Assembly (NCBI GenBank): GCA_026018925.1
Contig: JAKSZU010000004.1
Coordinates: 43,030,233-43,094,232, forward strand
DNA from: Tupaia tana
Lineage: Eukaryota; Chordata; Mammalia; Scandentia; Tupaiidae
DNA: 64,000 bases
Direction: 5' to 3'
The notes beneath the pieces are model-generated. The model did no database searches, was not told where the DNA came from, and worked only from the letters and a program-made list of their open reading frames with translations. Shown piece after piece: positions 11,101 to 21,538 of this stretch. The position numbers were made by a program, and so were the translations under genes. Position 1 is the first letter of the stretch. Every line of letters begins with the position of its first letter.

Positions 11101-11288
11101 AAAGAATTATTTTTTATTTAACTTTATTTATTTTTTGTTTGTTTATTTATTTTAATTTGACCAGAAAGGGACAGAGTGAGAGAGAGAGGAAAAGTGAGAG
11201 AGCAAGACACCGGGTCTGGGATTCTAACCGTGATTGGCTATGTGGGTGTCCAGTGCCCTTAACCACCACGCTACTTGCTGGCCCCAAC
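11101..11288 (-). mobile_element. tRNA-SINE, short form
   Basis: Antisense short form: ATTTTAATTTGACCAGAAAG, CACCGGGTCTGGGATTC, CTTGCTGGCCCC. Bounded on the right by ATCTAAAATCTT (11289-11300), the same word that lies left of the previous SINE (10812-10823), so this was the first of two insertions. Confidence 0.88.
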
Positions 11289-11300
11289 ATCTAAAATCTT

Positions 11301-11557
11301 AAGGTGACAATATGCAGTACTCCATATTCAAGGAAGAATGTTCTACCAATTTAACTGACCATCATGCTTACTTGTTTAACTGAAGGCTATTACAAGATCT
11401 ACAGTTTTTCATTTGAAGAAGGATGGCAGTTAAAGGATTACATTTGTTTCGTGTTAGGACAGTTAAGACAGAAACATAAAAATGGCCATGTAATTACAAT
11501 GTGTGTATATAACTACATAGATTTAAGAAATATATATTTTTACTCTATTTTATTTGA

Positions 11558-11597
<40 letters not shown>

Positions 11598-12012
11598 AGG
11601 GAGAGGAGGACATATGCTTCTTGGACAAAATTGAATTTGGTGCATATTTTATTCATATAGTTGTATGAAAATAAGTATTGAGTTAACCAGGATTTATGCC
11701 CTTTAATTTGTATTGAGGTAAAAGTAAAATCCTTATTTTTTTGAATGATGGATGTTCTTATTTTGATATTAGTAAAACTTGAGATTGATGATTAAATTTC
11801 TTCATCTGTTGAAGCTAAGCCTTTATTTGCAGAGGCTTATATGCAATTGCAGGTATGGAGTTAATGTATCTGCTATATCTTCTCACCTTTCTGTGCTCTG
11901 GGATGTGTAATGTTTCATTTTTTTTACTAATCTTGAAACTGGTTGCTTTATTTATTGTTAATGGTGGTCTGAGATTTTAATAAAATATTCTTTGTTTTTG
12001 AAACAAACTGTT
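11301..12012. other. Unique DNA with (TG)n
   Basis: A (TG) run of about 18 units at 11560-11596. No gene or transposon recognised around it. Confidence 0.55.
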
Positions 12013-12022
12013 TGTTTTATAT

Positions 12023-12291
12023 ATTTTTGGGTTTTTTTGGAGAGATTTTTGCTATAGGGCGCGTGCACTCGCCAGACAGACAGAGAGAGACATAGAGACA
12101 GAAAGCGAGAAATCATCCCCCAGAGGGGATGGTCATGCTGCAATCCCTTCTCCTCCATTCTCCTCTCGGGATCTTGGGCACGCAAGCACACATGCCCGGC
12201 GTGAGTTTTAAGCTACCGGGTCCGGGACGCGAACCGCGGTCGACTATGTGGGAGTCCAGCGACATAGCCATTATGCTAACTGCTGGTTCCC
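12023..12291 (-). mobile_element. tRNA-SINE, young subfamily
   Basis: Full-length antisense copy with GCTATAGGGCGCGTGCACTC and CATTATGCTAACTGCTGGTT. TGTTTTATAT at 12013-12022 and 12292-12301 is the target duplication. B box retained as CGCGAACCGCGG context. Confidence 0.93.
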
Positions 12292-12301
12292 TGTTTTATA
12301 T

Positions 12302-13318
12302 TTTTCTTGAGTAATTCAGTGAATTATTCCATAAGTATAAATAGAAATTTTATGATCTTTTTCTACCTGTGATATATGAGCTCCTGTGTTCTTATATTTT
12401 TTCATAAAAATTAAGTAATTATGTTATCTTTATTGTATACCCCCTATTCTTTGCTTTTATATACTATAAAGTATTTTTGAAGATATTTTTTACAAGATTT
12501 TCTTAGAAACATTATTCATTATTAATTTTAATTGCTTAAAATTCTCCTGGACAATTAAGGTATTATTTATCGACCCATCACTTTGTAAAGGTTTATTTTT
12601 CAACTCAAAATTGAGTACAATTGGATTATGATCTGATAAATCTGTTGTAAGAATATTACATTTTTCTGTCTTGAAGATTCTCCCCTGGGCAGTAAACAGT
12701 AATCAATTCCAGTGTGTCATTTATTTATTATAGGGAATATGTAAAGGCTTTTTCATTAAGATGTTTTCAATCCTCATGGTTCCAGTTGCAATATAAAATT
12801 ATATTTTAGTTGATTATAAGTTGATATGTGTTCTGTTATAGTGTATCAATCTTCATAAATGACTAATACACAAAAACACATTTAAATTTGAAATGTTACT
12901 ATCATGCTTTTATTTTCTCTTAAAAAATCTGAACATGTAATCATTTTCCTGTTTCACTTGATAAATGGTCTAAATCAAAATGAATGTTTTTATAATTTCA
13001 AATCTATAATATACGCTGGAGTCATTATTCATAGCTGAATATATTTTTACTTCTGATAGACTTCTAAGTTTCTCAGAGTAACTGAGAACAGTAAAATTTT
13101 TTGTTTACTGAATCAGAAACACACATACTAACAATTTAAGTATCAGTAGGCATCTCAAGAAAACAGCTATTGTATAAGGCTAAACAAGGAATGAAAGAAT
13201 GATTTGACGTCATTTCTTAAATATTTGTCCAATTTCTAATCTCTTGCGAATATTACATAAAGAGACAGAAAAAAAGGAGGCTCACTAGTGGGGAAGAATT
13301 TTCTTACCTATATGGACC
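12302..13318. other. Unique AT-rich DNA, 1 kb
   Basis: No gene, RNA gene or repeat recognised. Confidence 0.5.
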
Positions 13319-13680
13319 TTGATAGGACTGAATTGTGTCCACCCCCTAAATGTATATGAGGAAGCCATAGCACCCAACGTGACTGTATTTGGAAATAGGT
13401 CCTTTAAGGTAGTATTAAAATTAAAAGAGGTTGTAAGGGTAGGGTCTTGATCTGTAAGATTAGTGCCTTTGTAAGAAGAGACACCAGTGAATTCTGTGTC
13501 TCTCCAGTCTTTGTCTCTGACTCTGTCTCTCTCTTTGCTATGTGAGGGCCCAGTGGAAGGGCCCATCTTCAAGTCAAGAAGAAAGCCCAAAGCCCTCCCC
13601 AGAAACCAGCCATGCTAACACACTGATCTCAGATTTCCAGCATCTGGAACTAAACTTGCTTAAGTCACCGGGTCTATAGT

Positions 13681-13724
<44 letters not shown>

Positions 13725-13748
13725 TGACAGCACAGGCTGGTTAATACA
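13319..13748 (+). mobile_element. MLT1-type (MaLR) LTR with T40 run
   Basis: Reads GACTGAATTGTGTCCACCCC, 'gtgactgtatttggaaatag', 'aagaagagacaccagtgaat', 'gccatgctaacacactgatc' and ends near TTAATACAG, the known MLT1-like order. A perfect run of 40 T (13683-13722) sits where the family has a short 'ttttgtta' motif, so it is probably an expansion. The minus-strand 101-codon frame is only the reverse of the LTR. Confidence 0.78.
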
Positions 13749-14261
13749 GGCCTGGAATCATTAAGTTCTTGGAAACTTACTAATATAATAGACTAGATAT
13801 ATCTTTTACAGCAAGGCAGTGCTAAAGCATTATGTGCTTAGAAATGAACATAATGCTTGGCACATCTTAGGCAATCAGATATTTACTGAATTAACAGATG
13901 AATTAACATGTCATGCATTAGTATATGTTATATCTTCACTACCTTGCAAATTATTCATTATTATTTTAGATGGGAAAAATACATTCATTGAAATTGAGTA
14001 AATAATTAAAATCAGCATCATCTGAACAATATTTTTTAGGTACAGATATTTACTGCTTTGTGAGATGTGGGGAAGGATACTTCACATGCAAGGTGACTGG
14101 CAATGTGTATCATCAAAGATCCCAACAGGTAAATGTTCTACAACTCCCAGACTTCTCTCTGCTGCCTAAGCATGAATTAAAGCCGACCTGTGTTCCAAAT
14201 AGATTTGATGCTATAAGTAATAATATTAGCCTCATTAGAGTACTTATAAGTTAAGTATAGT
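13749..14261. other. Unique DNA with a candidate exon
   Basis: Repeat-free. It contains the splice-bounded open segment 14040-14128, listed separately. Confidence 0.5.
14040..14128 (+). other. Candidate coding exon, 89 nt (unproven)
   Basis: An acceptor-like ATTTTTTAG precedes 14040 and a good donor, CAACAG|GTAAAT, follows 14128. One frame (14042-14128) is open through the segment for exactly 29 codons, starting TDIYCFVRCGEGYF and ending SQQ. The TDxYC start followed by alternating hydrophobic residues faintly recalls the start of a C2 domain, but I cannot identify a protein. The polypyrimidine tract is modest, and pseudo-exons of this quality are common in mammalian introns. Confidence 0.2.
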
Positions 14262-14278
14262 AACAAAGATTAAGTTTT

Positions 14279-14540
14279 TTTTTTTTTTTTGGAGAGATTT
14301 TCGCTATAGGGCGCGTGCGCTTGCCAGACAGACAGAGAGAGACATAGAGACAGAAAGCGAGAAATCACCCCCCAGGGGGGATGGCCTCGCCACAATCCCT
14401 TCTCCTCCATTCTCCTCTCGGGATCTTGGGCACGCATGCACACGCGCCCGGAGTGTTTTAAGCCACCGGGTCCGGGACGCGAACCACGGTCGACTACATG
14501 GGAGTCCAGCGACATAGCCATTACACTAACTGCTGGTTCC
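14279..14540 (-). mobile_element. tRNA-SINE, young subfamily
   Basis: Full-length antisense copy. AACAAAGATTAAGTTTT at 14262-14278 and 14541-14557 is a perfect 17-bp target duplication. The 91-codon minus-strand frame is SINE sequence. Confidence 0.95.
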
Positions 14541-14557
14541 AACAAAGATTAAGTTTT

Positions 14558-15036
14558 CAATCTAGGGCCTAAATGTAACAATGATAAAATAGTATTTCAA
14601 TTTTAATGTCTGTAAAATTATGCTGATTTCCTTGTAAACTACACTCAGCAAGGGAATAAAGAAATATTTTATGATCTAAATTATTTCAGTTAAAATGGGC
14701 TAGATTGAATTGAAATCCTTCAATTTCACTGGATATTTTTCCCCTCAATTACTGAACATAATCACCGAACAATTCTTGGATGACTCTGGGACTAATGGTT
14801 AGCTGAAATGACTTAATTCATAAGTTCTTGAGAAAACAAAATATGCATTGCCACATTGTACATTACTTTCAAACTCAAAAGCCCTATGTACAGTAGTGAT
14901 GGAGATAACTATATTTTTAAATAAAACTAAAATCTTGATGTCTTTATTGATAGGATAATAAGACATTGAAACTACCATGGGGGGGTCATCCAGTCAGACG
15001 TCTGACTCAATGTATTCTTGCCTGAAATTTGTTCAG
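14558..15036. other. Unique DNA, no feature seen
   Basis: AT-rich, no recognised repeat or gene. Confidence 0.5.
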
Positions 15037-15280
15037 TGGGCCAGCAGGTGGCGAGGTGGTCAAGGAGCTAGACTCCCACATGGTTGATCACAATTCGAGT
15101 TCTGAACCTGGCAATTTGGAACACGCTGGGCACATGTGTGAGCACACCCAAAATCCTGAGAGAAAACCGGAGGCAAAGGGATCCCATGGCATGGCCATCC
15201 TCTCTGGGAGGTACTTTCTCGCTTTTCATTTCTCTGTCTCTCTGGAGAGCACACATGTCCTATAGCAAAAAATCTCTCTC
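15037..15280 (+). mobile_element. tRNA-SINE, old long form
   Basis: TGGGCCAGCAGGTGGCGAGG head, body with GGCATGGCCATCC, end TATAGCAAAAAATCTCTCTC. Its A-rich tail served as the target of the younger copy immediately downstream. Confidence 0.92.
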
Positions 15281-15296
15281 AAGAAAACACAAAACA

Positions 15297-15575
15297 GGGA
15301 CCAGCAGTTAGCGTAATGGCTATGTCGCTGGACTCCCATGTAGTCGACCGCGGTTCGAGTCCCGGACCCGGCGGCTTAAACTCACGCCGGGCGCGTGTGC
15401 GTGCGTGCCCAAGATCCCGAGAGGAGAATGGAGGAGAAGGGATTGCGGCGTGGCCATCCCCCCTGGGGGGTGATTTCCTGCTTTCTATCTCTCTGTCTCT
15501 CTCTGTCTGTCTGGCGAGCGCACGCGCCCTATAGCAAAAACCTCTCCAAAAAAAAAAAAAAGAAAAAAAAAAAAA
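15297..15575 (+). mobile_element. tRNA-SINE, young subfamily, intact
   Basis: GGGACCAGCAGTTAGCGTAA head with near-consensus box A and a perfect box B (GGTTCGAGTCC), CpG-rich body, A-rich tail. AAGAAAACACAAAACA at 15281-15296 and 15576-15591 shows insertion into the tail of the older SINE. All six overlapping frames of 60-102 codons are SINE translations. Confidence 0.95.
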
Positions 15576-15744
15576 AAGAAAACACAAAACAAAACAATTG
15601 ATTCAATGACAAGTGTTAATACAAGTTATATTTTTAAAATCAGTTTATACAATTTTCAAAATTAAAAAAATTATACAGTGAAAACCCATACATTACTACC
15701 TGTATTTTTAAATTAGCATTTACTATAGATATTTTCTTTTTAAA

Positions 15745-15895
15745 AATTTTTTATAATTATTTTATTTAAGTTTATTTATTTATTTATTATTTGGCCAGAG
15801 AGAGAAAGAGAGAAAGCCACTATTTTTGGGACTTGAACTGAAGTCGGCCATGTGGGAGTCCAGCACCCTTAACCACCATGCCATCTGCCTGTCCC
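15745..15895 (-). mobile_element. tRNA-SINE, short form
   Basis: Antisense: TATTATTTGGCCAGAGAGAG, GGGACTTGAACTGAAGTCGG, CCATGTGGGAGTCCAGC, ends CTGTCCC. No long-form body. Confidence 0.88.
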
Positions 15896-16326
15896 ATTAT
15901 AGCTACCTTCTGACATATCTATTATTCTATTCATTTACTGATCTATCGTTGCCTTTGATAGATTTTAAAGTTTCAAGTAACCATACGTTCAAACTCTCAG
16001 CATGCATATCTTTAAACAAAGAATGTGTCATTTTAAAAATTTCTTCACGTGTGATTATCATTATGTAATGAAACATTATTTTTCTTTCCCAAATGAGTCC
16101 AGCATTTTATAGATATGGGCCTATGCCTACTCTGTTCTCTCTGATTGTGAAACCTACATTTTCCACTTCTCATCATACTACTACTTATTCTTCAAATGCC
16201 AGCTTAAATTTTATTTCTTAAGATATCTTCTCTATATTTAGAGTGCAAATGAAATGTACTCTATTATTCTCTTTCAGGGCCTCTTCCCCCCGCCCCCATA
16301 ATAATATACAGACTTCTTATGTATGA
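15896..16326. other. Mostly unique, possible L2 remnant
   Basis: About 16130-16290 (ACTTATTCTTCAAATGCCAG and following) loosely resembles L2/MIR-type sequence. Too diverged to assign with confidence. Confidence 0.3.
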
Positions 16327-16668
16327 TTTGCAATGTTTGACTCTATAGTTGTATGAAAAAGATATGCATTTAGTAGAGACTATGTAGATCCAATTTCCAA
16401 TTTGGATCTTTCTTTAGGTTAGCAGCACATGGTAGGGTACTCTTTCTCGATGCTAGTCATCGACAGTGACCTGCAGCTGCCCGTTGGTTACCCAGTTACA
16501 AAAGTAAACAACTGATTTTCACTATGCACTGTGTTGCTAGCCTTTTGGGGTATTGTGTTTTGTGATTTCATAACTTATCATGTCCACAAAATACTTTTGA
16601 CTCACAACATTTTCGACTTGATGATAGATTCAGGAAATAACCCCTCAGGTGTAGAGGAACATCTATGA
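16327..16668. mobile_element. Tigger-like nonautonomous DNA transposon
   Basis: Motifs 'gatatgcatttagtagagac', 'ctttctcgatgctagtcatc', 'gacctgcagctgcccgttgg' and an end 'cattttcgacttgatgatag...aggaacatct' follow a mammal-wide TcMar-Tigger-type pattern that I recall. The exact family name is not certain. Confidence 0.55.
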
Positions 16669-16800
16669 TTATCTGTGAGTCATTTGTTTCCTGTAGACTT
16701 CTTTCAGCACACTGTAAGTCTAATAGCTCTCTGATATGTTTGCTCCTAGAGGAAAGTCTAGCACATTGTTACTGAAGCCTGTTTGTTCAATAAATATATT
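16669..16800 (+). mobile_element. Possible L2 3' end
   Basis: Ends with 'gtttgttcaataaatatatt' after 'agtctagcacattgttactg', similar in order to the L2 terminus. Strongly decayed. Confidence 0.35.
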
Positions 16801-16916
16801 TAAAAAGACAAAAATGTAAGGAAGTAGTAATAATAGGAAGGATTATATAAAAATGAAAAGTGAATGCTATTCTGAACAAAAAACCTAATTCCCTTCAGTT
16901 TTTCAGGAGACTCATA

Positions 16917-16960
16917 TTTGTGTCGGTGTGTACGTGTGTGTGTATGTGTGTGTATGATGT
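16917..16960. repeat. (TG)n-like microsatellite
   Basis: Imperfect TG/TATG repeat in otherwise unique DNA. A separate run of 14 G occurs at 17118-17131. Confidence 0.85.
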
Positions 16961-17442
16961 ATGAGCCCTGAGGAGGTTTTTTGTTTTTTTGTTTTTTATT
17001 TCCCATTAGTTGCTGGGGCAATATTTACCTTTCTTCTCATCTTGTATCTCCCAACTTCTCCACATAGGTCCTCAAAACACATTTGTCTGATGGTCTCTGA
17101 ATCTCTATACACTGAAAGGGGGGGGGGGGGGTAGATAAGAAAACAAAGCAAGGAAAGCAATCTCAAGCTTGAAGAAAACCCCAAAAGCACCCTTGAGCTG
17201 GTAGCACCTTATTTGTCAAGGCTACTCCAAAAGATCCCCAAAGAGTTAATGTTTCAAAATTAATTTATTTGCTTTTGGAAAAAAATGCCGAGTCAGTGCT
17301 GGGAGAATATTTTAAACATTTTCCAAATATTCATATATGAGTCAAATAAGCCTAACTGAACCTCCTTCAATATAAACATACATCATGGCTTTGATTCTGA
17401 AGTGGGTCTAAAATAGCTTGGCATGGTAATTTCCAATATTTT

Positions 17443-17702
17443 AATTTTTATTTTTTAAGAGGTTTTTGCCTTAGAGCATGTGTGCTCACCAGAGACAGAC
17501 AGAGACAGAGACAGGGAAAGTGAGAAATTACCCGCCAGGAGGCATGGCCAAAAGGCAATCCCTTCTTCATTCTCCTCTGGGATCTTGGGCTTGCATGAAC
17601 ACTCACTCAGAGTGACTTTTAAGCCTCCATGTCTGGGATTCGAACCACAGTCAGTGATGTGAGCGTCCAGCTATGTATCTGCTGTGCCATCTGCTGATCC
17701 CA
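17443..17702 (-). mobile_element. tRNA-SINE, old long form
   Basis: Antisense copy with AGAGGTTTTTGCCTTAGAGC and GCCATCTGCTGATCCC. TTCCAATATTTT at 17431-17442 and 17703-17714 is the target duplication. Confidence 0.92.
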
Positions 17703-17971
17703 TTCCAATATTTTTAAAACAGGTCCCATTAACTGAAATTCCAGGAGAAGGATAAACACTTGGGGAAAGTAATATACTGTATTCATTGAAGATTTAGAGT
17801 ATACATTAACATTCTAAAAGCTTTTAAAAAAATTCTATGATAAAGAAATCCTTTTGTAAAGAAACCCCTTTATCAGTTTTAATATTTTTCTGCCTAGTCT
17901 GGTACACTGGATGCTGCTGTTTGAATGACTGAGGCCATAGGGGAGGTCCTGGTTGGATTTCAGGCCCTCCC

Positions 17972-18010
17972 TTAAAACCAGGTGTGGCAGCATGTTCCTG
18001 TATTCCTGTC
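17972..18010 (+). mobile_element. Possible 7SL-derived fragment
   Basis: CCAGGTGTGGCAGCATGTTC followed by CTGTATTCCTGTCT and a CAACAAACAAGCAAAC tail resembles the 5' part of a 7SL-type monomer. Only about 35 bp, with many mismatches. Confidence 0.35.
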
Positions 18011-18044
18011 TGCAACAACAAACAAGCAAACAAAACTATTTCTC

Positions 18045-18293
18045 AAATATTTTTTCTTTTTACTATTTTTCATATAATTTGGTGCCAGAGGAGACAGACA
18101 GAGAGAAAAGGAGAAAAAAAAGAAAACAACGGAGTATGGTCATACCACATACCTTCATTTCTCCTACCTGTGAAATTTTAGGCACACACATACATGCACC
18201 CAGCATTTTTCTCAAGCTGCTGAGGCTAGGATTCCAACTGAGCAGTTGGCCATGTGCCATCTAGCTCCTTTAACCACTAGGGCACAGGGCCCA
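18045..18293 (-). mobile_element. tRNA-SINE, old, decayed
   Basis: Antisense: GGTGCCAGAGGAGACAGACA, 'tttctcctacctgtgaaatt', GGATTCCAACTGAG (decayed B box), GGCACAGGGCCCAG end. CpGs mostly lost. Confidence 0.75.
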
Positions 18294-18717
18294 GTGGTAA
18301 TTTTTAATAGCCTATATTATTAGCTCATATTATTAGCTCATATATATATTTTATAATCCCATTGAACAATTTGAAAAATGCTGTGCTTAATTTTGACCCA
18401 TATTTATGTAGAGTTTTGAATTGGAGCAATGGTATATTTACATAATCATGTAAAGTCTTAAACTTTTTTTTAAAAAAGCATGTTCTAAATTGAAGTCAAT
18501 AGATTTATCAAAGATAATAGTTCTTTTGTGCTCTAGTGGAAGCTGTCATAGTAATTTAGAATATTAATACACTAGTGGTTTGCCATAAATGTCTCATTGA
18601 GGGCCCATTTTGACCCCTACCCCCCACTATCTATTTTGCATTGCCATTTTATAGTGAAGTTTATTTCATAAGTATCTTTGTCACTTGGAGATTCATCATA
18701 AGGAAGACTCAATTTCT

Positions 18718-18938
18718 TTTTTTTTTTATATTGATACATTATTATTTATTTATTTAATTTATTTTTTATTTCATTTTCTTTATACATTCAATCATATTAT
18801 TTGGCTTACAAAATGGATATTTCAACAGGTGAGCATTTCTCCCTAGTACAGTTGATAAAACTATAACATTTCTTCAACAGATAATATGATATTTCTTTGT
18901 CCCTTAATGCATTGCCTCCCTATTTTGAGGAGGGTCTG
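18718..18938 (-). mobile_element. L1 3' end, antisense, 5'-truncated
   Basis: Starts with a T-run. Its complement matches the lineage L1 3' end seen at 2.9-3.1 kb (AGGGAGAAATGCTCAC, TTTTGTAAGCCAAATAATA, GATTGAATGTATAAA). AGGAAGACTCAATTTCT at 18701-18717 and 18939-18955 is a perfect 17-bp target duplication. Confidence 0.88.
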
Positions 18939-19111
18939 AGGAAGACTCAATTTCTGAGAGGAAAAGAAATTTCCATTTCTTAAAACTGAAAGTTAAATTT
19001 TATGTACATTAGCTACAGTTAACATGGAATATTCAAGGACTATTTTTTTTCACACGGTATGTTCCTACTAGAGTGCTTTTCTTTCTTCACTATTAGCACT
19101 GCTCTCTCTCT

Positions 19112-19112
<1 letters not shown>

Positions 19113-19162
<50 letters not shown>
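19113..19162. repeat. (AT)n microsatellite
   Basis: About 24 AT units following a short CT run. Perfect alternating tract, self-complementary. Confidence 0.93.
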
Positions 19163-19165
<3 letters not shown>

Positions 19166-19169
19166 TGTA

Positions 19170-20183
19170 TATAAAATAAATTTTAGTTAACATATAGAGC
19201 TATAAATTTTAAAAAATCCCTGGATTATCATTTTATGAGATAAAAATCAATGTTTCTTAAATCTTAGGGTCTATTTTTTTATTGTAGGCAATATTTCTTG
19301 ACAAATGTGGCAGACATTTTTCAAGCAGGTATTACTAATTTATTAACCCATTTCTCAAAATTGAAACAATTTTAGGGGAAATACATAAGTGTTTCCTAAA
19401 AGCAATGCACAATGTATTGAGGATATTTTATCAGGATAGTTCCTGGCAAGGTATTGAACTATGATGGTTTTTAATAAAGTATGAATGATTCTAAAACTGT
19501 CATTATTGAAAATTACCATTATTATTTTCACACGATTCAGAACTTCAATGATACACAGCTTGTCAAAAGTTCTCCATTTAGGTTAAAATTAGTTGCATTT
19601 CAATCGAAGAACTTTAAAGAAATAAGGATAAATGCATCCTATTACTTAAAAGCACAATTTGTCCTTGTATAGTAATAAGGTATTTTTATTCTTTATCCTG
19701 CCATAAAAATCTTATTTAAGTAAGTAATGAATTTTTAAGATATAACAATTGAGTTCCAGTTCTACAGGGAAAAATTTAGTTAGTTGAGTACTCAAAAAAT
19801 TTGGAAATTAAATCCTGAAATTTTTTCTATAACTACAGACATTGTTGATTATATAAATACATATATATATAATCAACAAATATATATTTATCCATGAACT
19901 ATTATTGATATATATCCATATGTGTGTGTGTGTATGTGTGTATATGTATATATATATTTCTGTTTCTGTTGTTGTTGAACAGGAATTCAGAATGTTCTCC
20001 CAGTTGATTCAGAAGGGTGAGCCAATCTTTCTAGAAAGAAGCCAGTCATGGTCAAATGCTAATGCATGGCCTGCTTTATAAATAAGATATTGGACACTCC
20101 TTGCCTAAACCAGTTAGTATAATTTTGATCCTAAAAAAGAGATACTCTCCTTTTAATACTGAATTGTAGTTTTTTGCTTTCAG
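19170..20183. other. Unique DNA with TA/TG repeats
   Basis: AT-rich, no gene. Imperfect TA and TG repeats lie at about 19856-19960, including the interrupted palindrome ATATATATATAATCAACAAA. Confidence 0.5.
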
Positions 20184-20196
20184 AAATAGCAGACCA

Positions 20197-20480
20197 GGGA
20201 CCAGCAGTTATCACAATGGCTATGTCCTTGAACTCCCATGTAGTTGACCATGGTTTGAGTCCCAGACCCAGCGGCTTAAACTCACGCCAAGCGCGTGTGC
20301 ATGCATGCCCAAGATCCCGAGAGGAGAATGGAGGAGAAGGGATTGTGGTGTGGCCATCCCCCCTGGGGGGTGATTTCTTGCTTTCTGTCTCTCTGTCTTT
20401 CTCTGTCTTTCTGGCAAGTGCGTGTGCCCTATATCAAAAACCTCTCCAAAAAAAGAAAAAAAAAAGAAAGAAAATAAAAT
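20197..20480 (+). mobile_element. tRNA-SINE, young subfamily
   Basis: GGGACCAGCAGTTATCACAA head and complete body with A-rich tail. AAATAGCAGACCA at 20184-20196 and 20481-20493 is an exact target duplication. Box A has two changes from the young consensus. Confidence 0.95.
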
Positions 20481-20493
20481 AAATAGCAGACCA

Positions 20494-20958
20494 AATTTTG
20501 CACTGAGGTTAAAAAAACTGAAGCTGCTTAAAATTCATATAAAGATTACATTTTTGAAGCTATTGGGGAGCAAATGGGAACATTAATGATGTACTACAAA
20601 TGAAACTTGGGGAAGGCACAATTTAAGTCATCTTGGTTCCTTGTTTTAGATTAAGGTTAGCCCTCATTCCATATACCTATAAGCATCAAATATGAATTCT
20701 CTTTGAAGAAAAACAGCATCCTAACTAGCAAAGTACCTTTTTTCTTTCTTTAAAACACAATTTTGAATTCATGATGAATGACAAATAAGCTGCCAAACAA
20801 CAAAACTCAGTCACATAGAGTCAAAGTCATTTGAATGAACAATAAAAGAAGCAAAACCAGTAGAAAGGGAACAGCTACAATGTGACCAACAATTAATCCA
20901 TTTTACTAGTCTTTTCCAAAGAACCAGTGATTAATCTGTAATCAAAATCATTTTATTA
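20494..20958. other. Unique DNA, no feature seen
   Basis: AT-rich, no repeat or gene recognised. Confidence 0.5.
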
Positions 20959-20972
20959 AGAAAACTCCACTC

Positions 20973-21250
20973 GGGACCAGCAGTTAGCGTAATGGCTATG
21001 TCGCTGGACTCCCACGTAGTCGACCATGGTTCGAGTCCCGGACCCAGCGGCTTAAACTCACGCCGGGCGCGTGTGCGTGCGTGCCCAAGATCCCGAGAGG
21101 AGAATGGAGGAGAAGGGATTGCGGCGTGGCCATCGCCCCTGGGGGGTGATTTCCTGCTTTCTATCTCTCTGTCTCTCTCTGTCTGTCTGGCGAGCGCACG
21201 CACCCTATAGCAAAAACCTCTCCAAAAAAAGAAAAAAAAAAAAAAGTAAA
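20973..21250 (+). mobile_element. tRNA-SINE, young, first of a stacked pair
   Basis: Almost identical to the copies at 15297 and 33256, including TAGCGTAATGG (box A) and GGTTCGAGTCC (box B). AGAAAACTCCACTC at 20959-20972 and 21251-21264 flanks it. The same word follows the next SINE, see findings. Confidence 0.95.
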
Positions 21251-21264
21251 AGAAAACTCCACTC

Positions 21265-21526
21265 CTGGGACAGCAGATGGTGTAGTGGTTAAGACTCTAG
21301 ACTTTCACATGGCTGGCCACAGTTCAAGTCCCATAACCAGAGGCTTGAAACCCATGCCAGTCTCATGTGCTTGTGTGCCCAAAATCATGAGAGTAGAATA
21401 GAGGAGAAAGGATTGCACTGTAGCCATGCCCCCTGGGAGTGAAATTTCTTACTTTCCATCTCTCTGTCTCTCCAATGAGTGCATCTGCCCTATAGCAAGA
21501 ACCTCTGTCTCTCTCTCTCTAAAAAA
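21265..21526 (+). mobile_element. tRNA-SINE, old, second of the pair
   Basis: GGGACAGCAGATGGTGTAGT head, GGTTAAGACTCTAGACT, end TATAGCAAGAACCTCTG with a CT run. Followed by AGAAAACTCCAC (21527-21538), so it inserted first at the site later used by its neighbour. Confidence 0.92.
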
Positions 21527-21538
21527 AGAAAACTCCAC

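Noticed and set aside
17480-17662. Regular repeats that might suggest a CRISPR-like array or tandem gene family
   Set aside because: The recurring units are dispersed SINEs in both orientations with target duplications and no regular spacing.
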